Part shown: piece after piece, positions 35,369 to 46,461 of the stretch
How positions within the stretch are numbered: the stretch's first letter is position 1
Layout of the letters: every line of letters begins with the position of its first letter
NCBI GenBank assembly: GCA_029204225.1
Contig: CM055102.1
Coordinates: 39,259,014-39,323,013, forward strand
Source: Diphasiastrum complanatum
Taxonomy: Eukaryota > Streptophyta > Lycopodiopsida > Lycopodiales > Lycopodiaceae
Length of the DNA: 64,000 bases
Reading direction: 5' to 3'
Notes under the pieces: model-generated
Databases searched by the model: none
What the model saw: the letters and a program-made list of their open reading frames with translations, nothing else
Told to the model about the DNA's origin: nothing
Program-made: the position numbers and the translations under genes

Positions 35369-35656
35369 CTATTTTCATCTTCGTCCAGGATTTGTTTATT
35401 AGGCTGCAGCTGAACACGCTTGGCTTTGCTTCTAGGCCAGGCCTGATTTTTTGCCATCTGAATTAACTCACCTTGAATCTCTGCTGAGCCAAGCTTCTTC
35501 GGTATCATTTTAACAATTGCAGCTGGAGGCCTTTCACTTACTTCTAGAATTTTTGCTTCCTCTATTTGAGCTTCTGCAATAGTCTTTCTATAGCTACTTC
35601 TGTGAACTTGCCAATCAGACAAGGAACCCAGTTCTTCAAGAGGAGCCTCATGGTAT
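35369..35656 (-). CDS. Unknown gene, exon 4
   Basis: 288-nt exon between GTCGACAG and GTACTG. It encodes YHEAPLEELGSLSDWQ, then a charged helix-prone part (TIAEAQIEEAKILEVSE), PPAAIVKMIPKKLG, AWPRSKAKRVQLQ and a DEDEN end. It enters with one base (completing Pro from exon 3) and leaves with AG (completed to Arg by exon 5). A strong internal donor (AG|GTGAGT at about 35474) could give a shorter form. Family not recognised. Confidence 0.6.
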
Positions 35657-35828
35657 CTGTCGACAGACAACATTGCTACAGACATCAGAATCCTGACGAG
35701 AATTTCAAGATATGACACTGAACTGTTGCCAGGTTCTCAAATATTTAGATTCCATACCAGTATCTCATTACATGCTCACTAAAAGCTATAGCCAACATTT
35801 TAGAATCAACTGTAAGGTAAGGGCATAC

Positions 35829-35858
35829 GGGTGGCTTTGGTAGAACCAAGGGTCATCC
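35829..35858 (-). CDS. Unknown gene, exon 3 (30 nt)
   Basis: Mini-exon between TTTGCAG and GTATGCC encoding DDPWFYQSH plus two bases of Pro. Its leading G completes a Gly codon from the exon at 43265-43329 and its trailing CC joins the A of exon 4. Both junctions stay in frame, which is the main support for so short an exon. Confidence 0.5.
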
Positions 35859-36474
35859 CTGCAAAAACGAAATGAATTTGGCATCATTTTAAAGCTAATA
35901 TGAACTTGTTACCACATAACATGAAAAAGATATTTTGGCAAAAAATTTCTTTAGCATGAACCTTACATGAGTCCGCACGACATCAAGTCTAAAAAACCTG
36001 AAGTAATTTCAAAAAGGAAGTGATCCCCTATGGTTTTCCTTGCTTCTACAATGCTAGTATCACTAGATCAATATTGAATGCACATTCACCATTCTTCACA
36101 TAATACAGTTCATAGGAGTGACTAAAATCCGTACAACAAATTTATGCCTACAAGTGTAAGATCAACTATGTACTGCAAACAGCCACGTGATGGTACAGCT
36201 TGCGATACACATCTATACGATTAAGGTTTTGATGATTTTGAGTTATGATAGAGAGAGGCGTTATCAGAGGGTACCGGCTGCAAAATCTTATGCACAGTTT
36301 GTTAGAAGTATTAAGTGGTGTAATGCTGACTATGTTCGCTATAGCTAGAGCTCAAACAACATAACTGGAATTATAATGTTAAAATAGGTCTAAGTGCCTC
36401 AATTAGTGTATAACTTTAAATCCAATCCTAATAAGCAGAAAAGGACTTATTATATATGGATTCGATGTGAAGAA

Positions 36475-36476
<2 letters not shown>

Positions 36477-36533
<57 letters not shown>
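36477..36533 (+). repeat. (CT)n tract upstream of LINE copy 3
   Basis: About 28 CT units, same orientation relative to the LINE as the tracts around copy 2. Confidence 0.95.
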
Positions 36534-36535
<2 letters not shown>

Positions 36536-36689
36536 GTGATGGTGGCCTGTCTCTCTATCTAGAATTCCGAGTTCAGGAGCAGCGAAGCATGTAGCCAAAA
36601 TGCAGAAATCTGGGAAAAACATCTGCCCAGCTCCCAATCGGAAACCTGCCCTAGCTCCACCCACAGCAAGATCTGGGCTTCTCGACTAA

Positions 36690-37276
36690 TATTATTCTAA
36701 CTGTCATGGCTCTCCACGAGAGGGTTTTGGGTTGCTTTCGACATAGCAGTGGCATCTCTGAGTAGATTGGGAGTACTATTGGGGTTAAGCAGGGGTGCTT
36801 TGTTCACCGGTTCTCTTTGGACTATACATTGATTAGTTGGAGAGGGTCATCTCTCAGTGTGGTGGTGACAGTTGTAGACTTGGTGATAGTCTGATTGCTA
36901 TCCTCCTCTATGCGGATGATGTGGTACTAGTCTCTCACACCAGAGAGAGATTACACAGACAATTGGATTGTTTACACACTTTTTATACCCGTTGGGGCTT
37001 AGGGCAAAGTCATGGTCTTCAACACTTCTCGGGCTTTCATGCAACGCCAAGAGCTTATTTTTTATGGACAGCTTCTAGATGTGGTATCTTCATACACTTA
37101 CCTGGGTGTTCTCTTCACTGGTCGTACGTTCAGTATGAGACAAGCAGCTACTTCTAGACTCGGGAAAGGTTTTGCTTCCGTACGTCCATTCGATATGCCG
37201 AGTAAGTGTAGACTTTTTGACACCATTGTCACCCCTTCAACCTTGTATGCAGCAGAGATATGGTGTACAGGCCTTT

Positions 37277-37309
<33 letters not shown>

Positions 37310-37908
37310 CATGATTCGGGCGAAGCCTTCTGTTCCACATGAGATCATCCTCGTTGAGTTTGTCACCCCCCCTATCTAGATAGAGGCAGCCCTCCAGCTT
37401 ATCACGTACATCCAGAGAGCTCAGGCACTTCCTGATACAGAGTAGAGATATATACGGATTGCACTCATGTCCTCCCACCATCTTCAGGCTCAGGGCTACC
37501 GGTTGTCATGGTTCTCTCAGACATCACACTTCCTCATGGAGGCATTTGGTATCACTATCATGGATCTCCCCTCGGGTACACACCAGTACATTAGACGGTT
37601 TTTATACAAAGCATTACAATCAGGTTCCCTTCTTGGAGCAGGCTGCAGGATACCGCTGGTTTTTCAATCCTACCTCGATATCCGACTTCAGGATTATCAA
37701 AAAGCATCAGAGAAAGTAGAAGTAGAAATAGAGTTAGAGAAATGAGGAGGGTTCAGTTGATTTGTAAATGGTCATAATGCCATCTTTCCTAAACTATGTT
37801 GCCTCCTCATAGGATTTAAATAGTACTTTCCTAGTTAATATACGTAAAACATACGTGACATGTGCACTTCCCCGTTTTATATGCCTTTTGGCAGGGAAAA
37901 GACATTAA

Positions 37909-37912
<4 letters not shown>
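36690..37912 (+). pseudogene. LINE copy 3, RT fragment to 3' end
   Basis: Plus-strand remnant starting near the RT block that corresponds to VMALYEKVLGCFRHDSG in copy 2 (about 36704). It has STIGVKQGC, then the catalytic LLYADDVVLV (about 36902-36931) and NTSRAFMQRQE, then FSMRQAATSRLGKG. It continues with many frame changes to the HQYIRRFLY region. Compared with copies 1 and 2, about 50 bp after WCTGLS are replaced by a (GA)14 tract (37280-37308). A deletion follows IRRFLY. The 3' UTR ATGCCTTTTGGCAGGGAAAA runs into (TC)n. Non-functional. Confidence 0.85.
37280..37308 (+). repeat. (GA)n tract replacing part of LINE copy 3
   Basis: It sits between WCTGLS and MIRAKPSVPHE codons. In copies 1 and 2 these are separated by about 17 codons of ordinary sequence, so the microsatellite has replaced rather than interrupted it. 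Confidence 0.9.

Positions 37913-37978
<66 letters not shown>
37913..37978 (+). repeat. (TC)n tract between LINE copies 3 and 4
   Basis: 33 TC units. It starts after GACATTAAACAA (3' end of copy 3) and ends six bases before the ATG of LINE ORF1 in copy 4. Confidence 0.95.
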
Positions 37979-37981
<3 letters not shown>

Positions 37982-37984
37982 GAG

Positions 37985-39306
37985 ATGGCTCCACGCGGAT
38001 CTGCTCCTGCTGTCCCTCGCGCCATCTCTTCACTCCCTCCACATCGGACCACCCACTCCCCCCTCGCTGAAAACAGCTCCTCCATCGCTGCTGAAAACAC
38101 CTCCTCCATCACTGTTGAAAACAGCTACCCCCCCCTCTTTGCAAGCAATACCTCTTTCGCTGGAAACACCCCCTCCCTCGCTGAATCTAGTGCCTCCTCC
38201 ATCGCTGAAAATACCTCCCCAATCGCTGGAAACAGCTACCCCCTCGCTGTAAGCAATACCTCCATCGCTGGAAACAGCACCCCCCTCGCTGCCCTCACCA
38301 CCCTTGCTGCTGGATCAGACTCCTCGCTGCCTATAGTTGTGTACTCCCCCTCGCTGTCCTCAGACTTGCCATCGTTGCCTACAAATGATGTGGCACCCTC
38401 TTCTTCTTCTTCTTCCCCACTCTCACTCTCTTCCTTCTCCTCTGTGGTTCCTCCCTCTCTTTCATCTTCTTCTTCTTCTGCCTCTTCCTCATCTCCATCA
38501 ATCTCCCACCCTATTGCTCTGGCCACCCCTACATGCCTTCTTCCTATCCCTATTCCCCAAGAACCCACAGCTCCCCCATCTACGGTACCCATCCCATACA
38601 CTCCCTCCAAATCAACGGAACTATTTTCTTCCTAGGAAGCTGACCAAATGAAAGCCGATTTCCAGCTTTTGAAACATGAACTATCACAACTGAAAGGAAT
38701 AGTGGTCTCCTTACTCAAGGAAAAAAATGTGTTGCAGTCCAAAGTCGCTTCGTTAGAGCAGGTGATCAACAACAGCAGGTTGCAGCCTCGAAATCGACCA
38801 CCACCAAGATAAAGGAGCTTGAGAGTAAACTAGAGCAGCATAAAGATTCATGGGCAGCAGTCTTGCAGAAAGGCACCAAGCCTAGCGCCCCCATCTCCTC
38901 CGTCATCTCAGCCACCATTTCGAAAAAAAGGTCAAGGGAGCAAAAGGCCCACAACATCAGGGTTCGTGGGATACCAGACACACAGGATGCCATTGCCGAA
39001 GCCACGAGATTTCTCGAGACCACCCTAGGACATATGACAGATGGGCTAGATACAGCTTGGAGGACCACCAGAGATGCCGCTACACTCATTATCCATTTCA
39101 CTTCTCTAGAGAGTCGCCGAGATGCTTTGCGGTGCAAAGCTAAGCTTCGTGGCACTCCTATCTATATGGATGACGACCTCACATATATCCAGGTAGAGGA
39201 GAGGCGTAAGGCCTTTCAGGCAGCCCGTGAGTCTGGCAGACGAGTCATTTACCGAGATGGGCGAGTGCGCTTTCTTGATAGTGCACCTAGCAAATCCCAG
39301 TGCTAG
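37985..39306 (+). pseudogene. LINE copy 4 ORF1 (coiled coil plus RRM)
   Basis: ATG 37985 opens an ORF1. Residues 1-215 form a Ser/Pro/Ala-rich region with degenerate repeats (AENTSSI, AGNSYPLA, AGNTPSLA) and a poly-Ser part. A TAG follows at 38633. In the same frame a heptad-type coiled coil (LKHELSQLKGIVVSLLKEK) follows, then a frameshift near 38765. Next is KELESKLEQ, then an RRM-like domain (HNIRVRGIPD, DAATLIIHF) and a C-terminal domain (LRGTPIYMDDDLTYIQVEE, ARESGRRVIYRDGRVRF). This order resembles the L1 ORF1p nucleic-acid chaperone. No CCHC knuckle is seen, unlike many angiosperm LINE ORF1 proteins. Ends at TAG 39304. Confidence 0.8.
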
Positions 39307-39360
39307 GGATTTGGGGTGCCCGGGGGTGGGAGCACCCCGGGGCCCCATCCACACCACCTT

Positions 39361-40784
39361 CGGATTGGAGTGTGGAACTGTGCTGGCATACACTCATCTT
39401 CTACGGTAGGGGACCTTGTTGATTTCATTACAGACAGGGATATATTATTCTTCATGGAGACACACGAGAGCCCAGAGCGAGGACTTTCTTCTTTTCCTGG
39501 ATATAGATGAGATTCAGTATTGCGACGAGAGACTAGATCTGCTAGTGGACGTGGTTCAGGTGGGGTCGCCTGCTTGTACAGGGAGGCTCTTCACTCGAGT
39601 ATTGAACTCATCCGACATGACGAGCAGGCCCGCTACACCTGGACTCGCATTGTGGGTCAGGATATTGGCTTGGATAGAGATCTTTTTATTGCATCATGTT
39701 ACTTTCCACCAGAGTCCTTGTCTTTTGCTAAGGGTATTGGATCTCCATATCAGGACCTCTCACCAGATATTATCAGATTTTCAGAGCGGGGGCATATTCT
39801 CCTCACAAGGGATTTATATGCCCGGACATCTTCGCGACAGATAGAGTTCTTCGACACCACTGATCAGCTACGTGTTCGTGCCTTGGACAGTGATATGCTT
39901 GGAGTTACCAGGACCTCCGCGGATAGGTTCGGACCTACAACTTCATATGGTGAGCACTTATTGTATTTTGGAGAGGCACATGAGCTAGCCATTTATAATG
40001 GCTTACCCTGCTGGCCACATTCAGACAGTTACACATGCCACCCTCACAGTGGAGGACATAATGTCGTTGACGATCTCATGGGGTCACCATCCTTTGTACC
40101 CACAGTTTCTGACTTCCACATTTTCTCCACCACCCTTTCTGATCACTCATTTCTCTCCTTCGATATCGGCCACCTCCCACCCACTCATCCACCTACACTA
40201 CCCGCGCTTACCCGAGCACCCACGTACACATTTGATCCCACTTACATGCCGCTATACTGGCAGTCCTTAGCTTCACTTTTACACTCCTTTCCTCATGACA
40301 GTCCAGTCGACACCTAGGCTGATTTCCTCACCACCTCTCTCCACACGGCCGCATCATTAACCCTCCCCACAAAACCCCGCCCCAGAAAGACCCGACGCAC
40401 ACCTCGAACACTACACCCTCCTTGGTACGATACTGAGTGCCACTCTCTCCATCAGTCAGTAACCCACTCACGCATCCATGCCCCACATCTGCTTCGATCT
40501 TTCCGACGCTCCTACCATGGTGCTCTCCGCCGTAAGAAACGCTCCCATGATGATTCTGAAGGGAAACATCTCATTGACCTTCTTTTCAGCTCTTTTTCCG
40601 GCACTTTCTGGCGCGAGTTCATTCCTCGCTCTCCACCACCTCTCTTGGAAGACCTCCGCATATGGACTAATTATGCTACTAGCCTGTACACGGTTCCTAC
40701 CGACTCACCTATCGCCATATCTCCACGGCCACCTAGTTCTCCTTTTTCACATTTGACATGGTACTTGCAGCCATTAAGAAGCTG
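39361..40784 (+). pseudogene. LINE copy 4 ORF2: endonuclease and RT N-terminus
   Basis: A single reading frame, about 55 bp after ORF1, begins RIGVWNCAGI (APE endonuclease Asn motif). It has METHE (catalytic Glu), ASCYFPPES, a damaged GDFN motif (here TRDLYAR), GGHNVVDDLMG and TLSDHSFLSF (catalytic Asp-His). The frame continues into the linker (GTFWREFIPRSPPPLL). Only two nonsense codons interrupt it: TGA at 39508 and TAG at 40315 (Gln in copy 5). It then fuses to copy 5 at about 40826, so the RT core is lost. Confidence 0.85.
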
Positions 40785-40826
40785 AAGTCCCACAAGGCCA
40801 GAGATATCGAAGACCTTGAATCTGAA

Positions 40827-42240
40827 CTCTGACATGATGTACAGGCACGAGCTATTGGTTTGGATAGGGATCTCTTCAGTGCCGCATGTTACTTCCCTCC
40901 AGAGTCCTCCTCCTTTGCGGACGGATCTAACTCTCCTTATGCTAATCTCTCAGCAAACATTGTCAGATTTACAGATCGGAGTTATGTCCTCACTGGCGAC
41001 TTTAATGCCAAGACTGCTACCAGACAGGTGGATTTCCACGACACTATTGACATATTACGTACACGAGCTATTGATTGCGAGGACATTGGTATCATCAGAA
41101 CCTCAGACGACAAGATGGGCCCTATCACGAGCTATGGAGAGTACCTTTTACAGATGCGTGACACTCACGAGTTGGCCATTTACAATGGCTTAGCTTGTTG
41201 GCCACACTCTAGCAGCTTGACTTGCCACCCACACAGTGGAGGACACAGTATTGTCGACTATCTCATGGGGTCACCAACTTTTATCCCACTCATATCTGAT
41301 TTCCACATTCTTCCCACCACCCTCTCCGATCACTCATTTCTATCTTTCAATATGGGCTCCATCACGACTTCCCAACCACCCACTATTCCATTCATCTCTC
41401 GCGCACCCAAGTACACTTTTGATCGTTCCTACATCACGACATACCAGAAGGCCGTCAACTCATTTCTTTGTTATTTTCCACACCACACCCCGTTGGAAAC
41501 ACAAGCTATCTTCCTTACCACTTTACTCCATACTACTGCATCACTTTCCTTTCCCTCCAAACCACATCGGCACCCACCCACTTCGCCACACCCTATTCGA
41601 CCTCCCTGGTTTGACGCCAATCTTTCCAGCATGCCCTTCGTCGGAAGAAACAGGTGTATGAAACTCAAAAAGGCAAAAGCTTAGTCAATTCCCTGTGCAG
41701 TTCCTCCACTGGTGCCTTCTGGAGGGAATTCATTCCTTGTACCCCACCTCCTCTCCTCACTGACCTTCATACCTGGACTACATACGCTATTACCTTATAT
41801 ATTTCACCCACAGACACACCCATCTCCATTTCTCCCCGGACGACTACTTTCACTTTCTTCACCTCGGACATGGTCCTGGCAGCCATCCAGAGACTGAAAA
41901 CCCGTTGCACCCGTGATATTGATGACCTCGAATCCGAATTATTAATCCATGTTGCAGACACACTATCGCCTACCCTTGCCACTATGCTCAATCGAGCAGT
42001 TGTCTTCGGTTTCCCTTCCTCTTGGTGTACCAATATTATTCATCCCAAGGGTTGTTCCTTAAGCCGTCTATCCCACATCAGATTATCCTGACAGAGTTCG
42101 AAGTTCCACCCCTACAGCTACCCGCCATCTTTCAGCTTATCCTATATATTCAGCATATCATGATGCTACCCACCCACAGATGAGCAGAGATACATACATA
42201 CGACACTTGCCTCATCACGACACCCTTTGTCATTTTATGA
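40827..42240 (+). pseudogene. LINE copy 5: endonuclease, RT core deleted
   Basis: It begins inside the endonuclease at IGLDRDLFSAACYFPPESS. It keeps the intact LTGDFNAKT motif (41 kb), GGHSIVDYLMG and TLSDHSFLSF, and is open to 41684. It resumes in another frame through FWREFIPCTPPPLL to LATMLNRAVVFGFPSSW. At about 42050 it jumps straight to sequence corresponding to the post-RT region (HQI-LTEFEVPPLQLPA). RT palm and thumb, about 1.3 kb, have been deleted. Ends near 42240 without a (TC)n tail. Confidence 0.8.
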
Positions 42241-43264
42241 TTAGTGTTCTTGCTAAGTAGCATACTTCTATCAAAAAATTTAGATGGTTTCAAAGTCATC
42301 ACTACAATATCTTGTTGTGATGCAAGAGATGCACCATATAACAATTCATATAGTCATATAAACACTAACCACTGTTCTAAGCACAAGAGTTAAATGCATC
42401 AATTTACACTAAAAGTCAGAGTTTGCAGAACCTATCTAGGAAGTAGTTGCTTTTTGAAGTTGGACACTAACAATAGTTGCCTCTTGGGGAACTGAGGACA
42501 CCACGTCAGAGTACTAGCAAAGCCATTTGATCCATAGGTTGGGTGCAGAAGGATTCCAGCCATTTGGGGTTTGGCACCGAAGCCTTACACCATCCATATT
42601 GAGGCTCTACATCAATCATATCAATACTTGAGATTTGATGGTAAAATTGTTTTTGAGCCAAGAGAGATTTAAACCTAAACATTAGGTTAGCACAAAAGAA
42701 TTCAGCTATTTTGAGTTTGGCATCAAAGCCTAGATTGTACAACACCATGGGTGCAAAATTCGATTTGGTGGTATAATTCTTCTTTCAGTTAGGCAAAAAT
42801 TGAAACCCTATGTCAGAACCCTAGTTGATAAGGTACAGCATTAGGGAATCTATTACATATAAATATGCTATATTGGAGCAAGCAAATATTAGTAAATGAT
42901 AATTTGAAATGCAAACATGCTTATGCACAAGGATCATCGTGACAATGTAAATCGGGAAGAAAATAGTCAATAACAAATTACTATGCCATTCATAGGCTTG
43001 AATGCCGATTGATAAACCAGAGGGCTCAGAATTGGCACTTGCAAGAGCTACAATCATATGAAATTGACACTCCTTACACAATAATATTGTTATGTTTGAT
43101 AGTTCAAGCGAATTCGACATGATAACAAAGTTTCTCATTCCCAACTCATTTTCAACTTAATCTTAAATCAAAGAGCAAATTGTGAAACAATCATCAAGTT
43201 AACCTCTCTTCAATAGCAAATACAAAAATGCACAAAGAAAGCAACTTAAGATGACACACTCCTA
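42241..43264. other. Intron or unassigned, with a diverged internal repeat
   Basis: 42535-42770 contains two diverged copies of a segment of about 120 bp (AGAATTCAGC/AGGATTCCAGC .. TTTGGCA.C.AAGCCT). No coding homology. Confidence 0.45.
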
Positions 43265-43329
43265 CCCTTCTACACCCTGTAAAGTTTCTTCCAAAGATAG
43301 ATCCACCCACTGAGGAGCATCAACAAATT
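43265..43329 (-). CDS. Unknown gene, exon 2
   Basis: 65-nt exon between TTTGTAG and GTAGGAG encoding EFVDAPQWVDLSLEETLQ and GVE plus GG. It accepts phase 0 from exon 1 and leaves two bases completed to Gly by exon 3. The aromatic/acidic composition (DAPQWVDL) looks coding, but the family is not recognised. Confidence 0.55.
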
Positions 43330-43769
43330 CCTACAAAAAAAACCAACAATATAGCACTTGTTTAGAATAGTAAATTTTTTCTCTAAAACCACGTATAAAC
43401 AATGGGAGCATGAACATGTCTTCTAAGCATGAAAAAACAAGCCTGATACTAACAAAAATAACAATCTAATTGCCTATGTGAAGCTACAAATGGTCCTACT
43501 CCTCTGAGTACAGTAGGTAACATCAGATAAGCTACAATAGAAAGGTTCAAGTGTCTATACATGTCTTGATGTATGATTAACTTAGGTGAAATCCAACATT
43601 AAATGTTGAACAAAAGACAAGTAGCTCTAAGTAATGGCAAAAATTATCGATAACACAACAAGATAATTAAATGCACATCAAGATATAGCACCAATATGGA
43701 TCAAGATGCATAGCCTATTTGTTTTGGGCAACACATCCCACATATCCATGGTTACAGCCTAGCTGTTAC

Positions 43770-44169
43770 TGTTAGAAATTCACGTTGATTTTTAGTCCCT
43801 AATGTTAATGGGCCATGCCTGCGAGCTATATTTAGGGACCCATGTTATTTGATTTACCCATAGAAAAATTTTGCATGTACTAGGGCACTATTGATCAATT
43901 TTAGGAATTATATTTTTTGTTTAGTAATAGGCTTAGGAAATTACCAAGTATAGGATCTAGATTTAGGTCAAGCTTTTGCTTTTGCTAAGGCTGTTAAAGT
44001 CTATATAAGGAGGACTGGCTGGCTCCCCACCTCCCTCATTTCATTGTAGCCAGCTACAGACGTACGATTAATCTGAGATAATCTCCTGTGCTCAATCATC
44101 TTGGTGTTGTGTGTGAATTCTAATATGATTAGGCTACTCCTCTTTTGAATTATTCTCATAATTCTGACC
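43770..44169 (+). repeat. Copia-4 5' LTR
   Basis: Starts TGTTAGAAATTC and contains a TATA box (TCTATATAAGG, 44002-44012). It ends just before a mutated primer-binding site, TAATATCAGAGC at 44170. No 3' copy seen. Boundaries approximate. Confidence 0.6.
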
Positions 44170-44181
44170 TAATATCAGAGC
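44170..44181 (+). other. Mutated copia primer-binding site
   Basis: TAATATCAGAGC versus canonical TGGTATCAGAGC: both differences are G to A. Confidence 0.6.
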
Positions 44182-45007
44182 ATCCGTGTTTCTAAGGTGC
44201 TTCTGATTTTAGCATTGAACATAGGAGGGAATTCGCTACAAGTGGGATCATTTCCAAGAATTGGATTGCTAACACCTCTGCAGAATAGCTGTTGGATGTT
44301 AGTTTGCAACACACCTCCAAGGACAACTGTGTGCGATCATTGGAGCACTTTTGTTTCTTCAAAATCACTGGGGGTTCATCTGCTAGGCAGAGGCAGATTG
44401 CTGAACGATTCAAACAGAATTCAGATAGGTCGTTGGAACATTTCTGAGAATTTTCAGAATGACGTATCTTCTGCATGCTGGGTGTTCGCTGAGTCAACAA
44501 GAGGCAGATTACCGGAGTCAGGTCGCTGGAACCAGATCACCGGAAGATCACCAAAAATCTGAAACTCAATTTACTTTCAACGATTGATTTTTGAGTCCAG
44601 ATTTTATAAGGAACCATTGTATCTTGGATTTGAGGTCCCTGGAAAATCATTGTATTCTGAAAATCTAGGTGGAGGATAAGTGCCAGACCAGGACAGGTAG
44701 ATCGGTGCTATTGAAGAAAACGAGCCGCTGAAAATTTGAGAAAGTATTAACTACTGGCTGCCAAAATTATATCGATCTGCTCATTGGAAAAATATCTATT
44801 TTCAGTCAAAATCAGAATCCTTAAAGTGAAAAGCACAAAAGAAGGTTCCTGAAATTTTACAGCTTTATAGATGATTGTTTATTGAGGTTCTATCTGAAAA
44901 ATACACGTGCAAGTTATTTTATAAGAAGAAAGAACTGTCAAACTTTTGGAACCGTCAAAGATTTTTATCGTTTAAAAGATTTTTGGAACCATCCTGAGTG
45001 TCATACA

Positions 45008-46037
45008 ATGGCAAGTTTAAATGATGCGATACTATCCGGGGAAAAGTTAACTTCGCGGCACAAACTTTGGCATCTGGAAATTCAAGATGCAAAATATTCT
45101 CATGGATCAAGAATATTGGGAAACGGCGAAGAAAAGCTCATCATATCATCAACTTATCGGTTAAAGAGACGATTATTCCGCATATCGAAGATGCTGCTGG
45201 ACCCAAGAAAGTTTGGGATATTCTAAAGAACTTTGCACAAGAATGTAAACCCATCTAGGGTTTGTTCTTAACTAATAAGCAACACAATTTGAAAATGGAT
45301 ACAGGAGAATCATTTACAAATTATTTTACACGAAGATCTTAGAGGACAGCTTACAGCGGTTGGAGAAAGTGTCCCTGATTCAAATTGTGTTATCCATTAT
45401 GCTCAATAGCTTACCACTAGCATATCAGAATTATGTTATGATGTTATCTTTACAAGAAACCAAGTTGAATTGAATGCTATTTTGTTATAAGAGGAAATGA
45501 GATGTCATAATCTCATGAACAGGGATAATTTAAAAAGAACAAGCGTTCATAGCAACGAAACAGGGGCGAAATTCAAAGAAAGGAGAAAAGTGGAAGAAGA
45601 ACAAAGGGAAGCAAAAGCAACAAAGAAATTGGGAGAAACGGAATCAGTCGAACGAACTAGAAGATGAAGAGAAGCCAAATTCCAATAGGAAAGGAAAGTG
45701 CTTAAGCAGGTCATTACGCAAAAAATGGCTAGAAAAATATGCAAGAAATTTTGTTGAAGAAGGACTTGATACAAAGTTGAGTGCTTTGGACAATTGTGAA
45801 TTATTTTCGACATCACATCTTCATGTTATTTTTTCAAGGGAAGAAGAATGTTGGTTTAGCGATTCAAATGCATCACACATGACACCTCCATGGGATTGGC
45901 TATATAATTATGAAGAACTAGATGATGGTACAAGTGTCAAGTTGGGAGACAATTATACTTACCAAAGTTTTATGGTACCTTTTGAATCACATTTTAGAAC
46001 CGTGACCAGCATAAGCCTGCTCTTTTACTCCCTTTGA
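45008..46037 (+). pseudogene. Copia-4 gag and protease remnant
   Basis: The ATG at 45008 starts a gag: MASLNDAILSGEK, then in a shifted frame FGIWKFKMQNILMDQEYW and KKVWDILKNFAQE, the usual UBN2 pattern. After further damage the protease appears at about 45845: CWFSDSNASHMT, with the catalytic D-S-G changed to D-S-N, followed by DDGTSVKLGDN. Integrase and RT are absent. The element lies on the plus strand inside an intron of the minus-strand unknown gene. Confidence 0.75.
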
Positions 46038-46323
46038 TGATCTACTTTGTGCAGAATTGTTGCCATCATGTCATACATACACTCATCCACAATCTTTTGA
46101 TGCAAATTTGAGCTGTTGCTTTGATGAAGTTTTTGAAAAGGTTTCAATCAGCTCATGTGCTATGCAGAGATCTAAAAAATTGTAGGTTGGGCCAATGCAG
46201 GATACACAACATAATAAGCGATAGAATCAACCATTACCAGATCTACTAAGAACCTCCCCTGCTTAACTAATATAGAACATATGCGTGGAGATAGTTAAGC
46301 AAGTGGTAGTGCTGGAGGCATAC

Positions 46324-46461
46324 CAAGAAGGCCCATTGATCGTCTACTGATCTGCGCATAGCTGCTGCCGAGATCTGGAAGGCCCGCATAGCCATAGATG
46401 CTTTAACCGGCCCATCATAAGTAGGCAAGGCATGGTGATTCTTCAAAACTTTAAGCGCCAT
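46324..46461 (-). CDS. Unknown gene, exon 1 (start codon)
   Basis: ATG 46461 opens 46 codons (MALKVLKNHHALPTYDGPVK..., ending SVDDQWAFL) to a GTATGCC donor, phase 0. The N-terminus has small and basic residues and could be a weak organelle signal, but this is not clear. A CT-rich leader and two G-boxes lie about 1.1 kb upstream, suggesting a 5' UTR intron. Confidence 0.5.

Noticed and set aside
42506-42748. 80-codon minus-strand frame
   Set aside because: Coincides with a diverged tandem repeat rather than a coding region.
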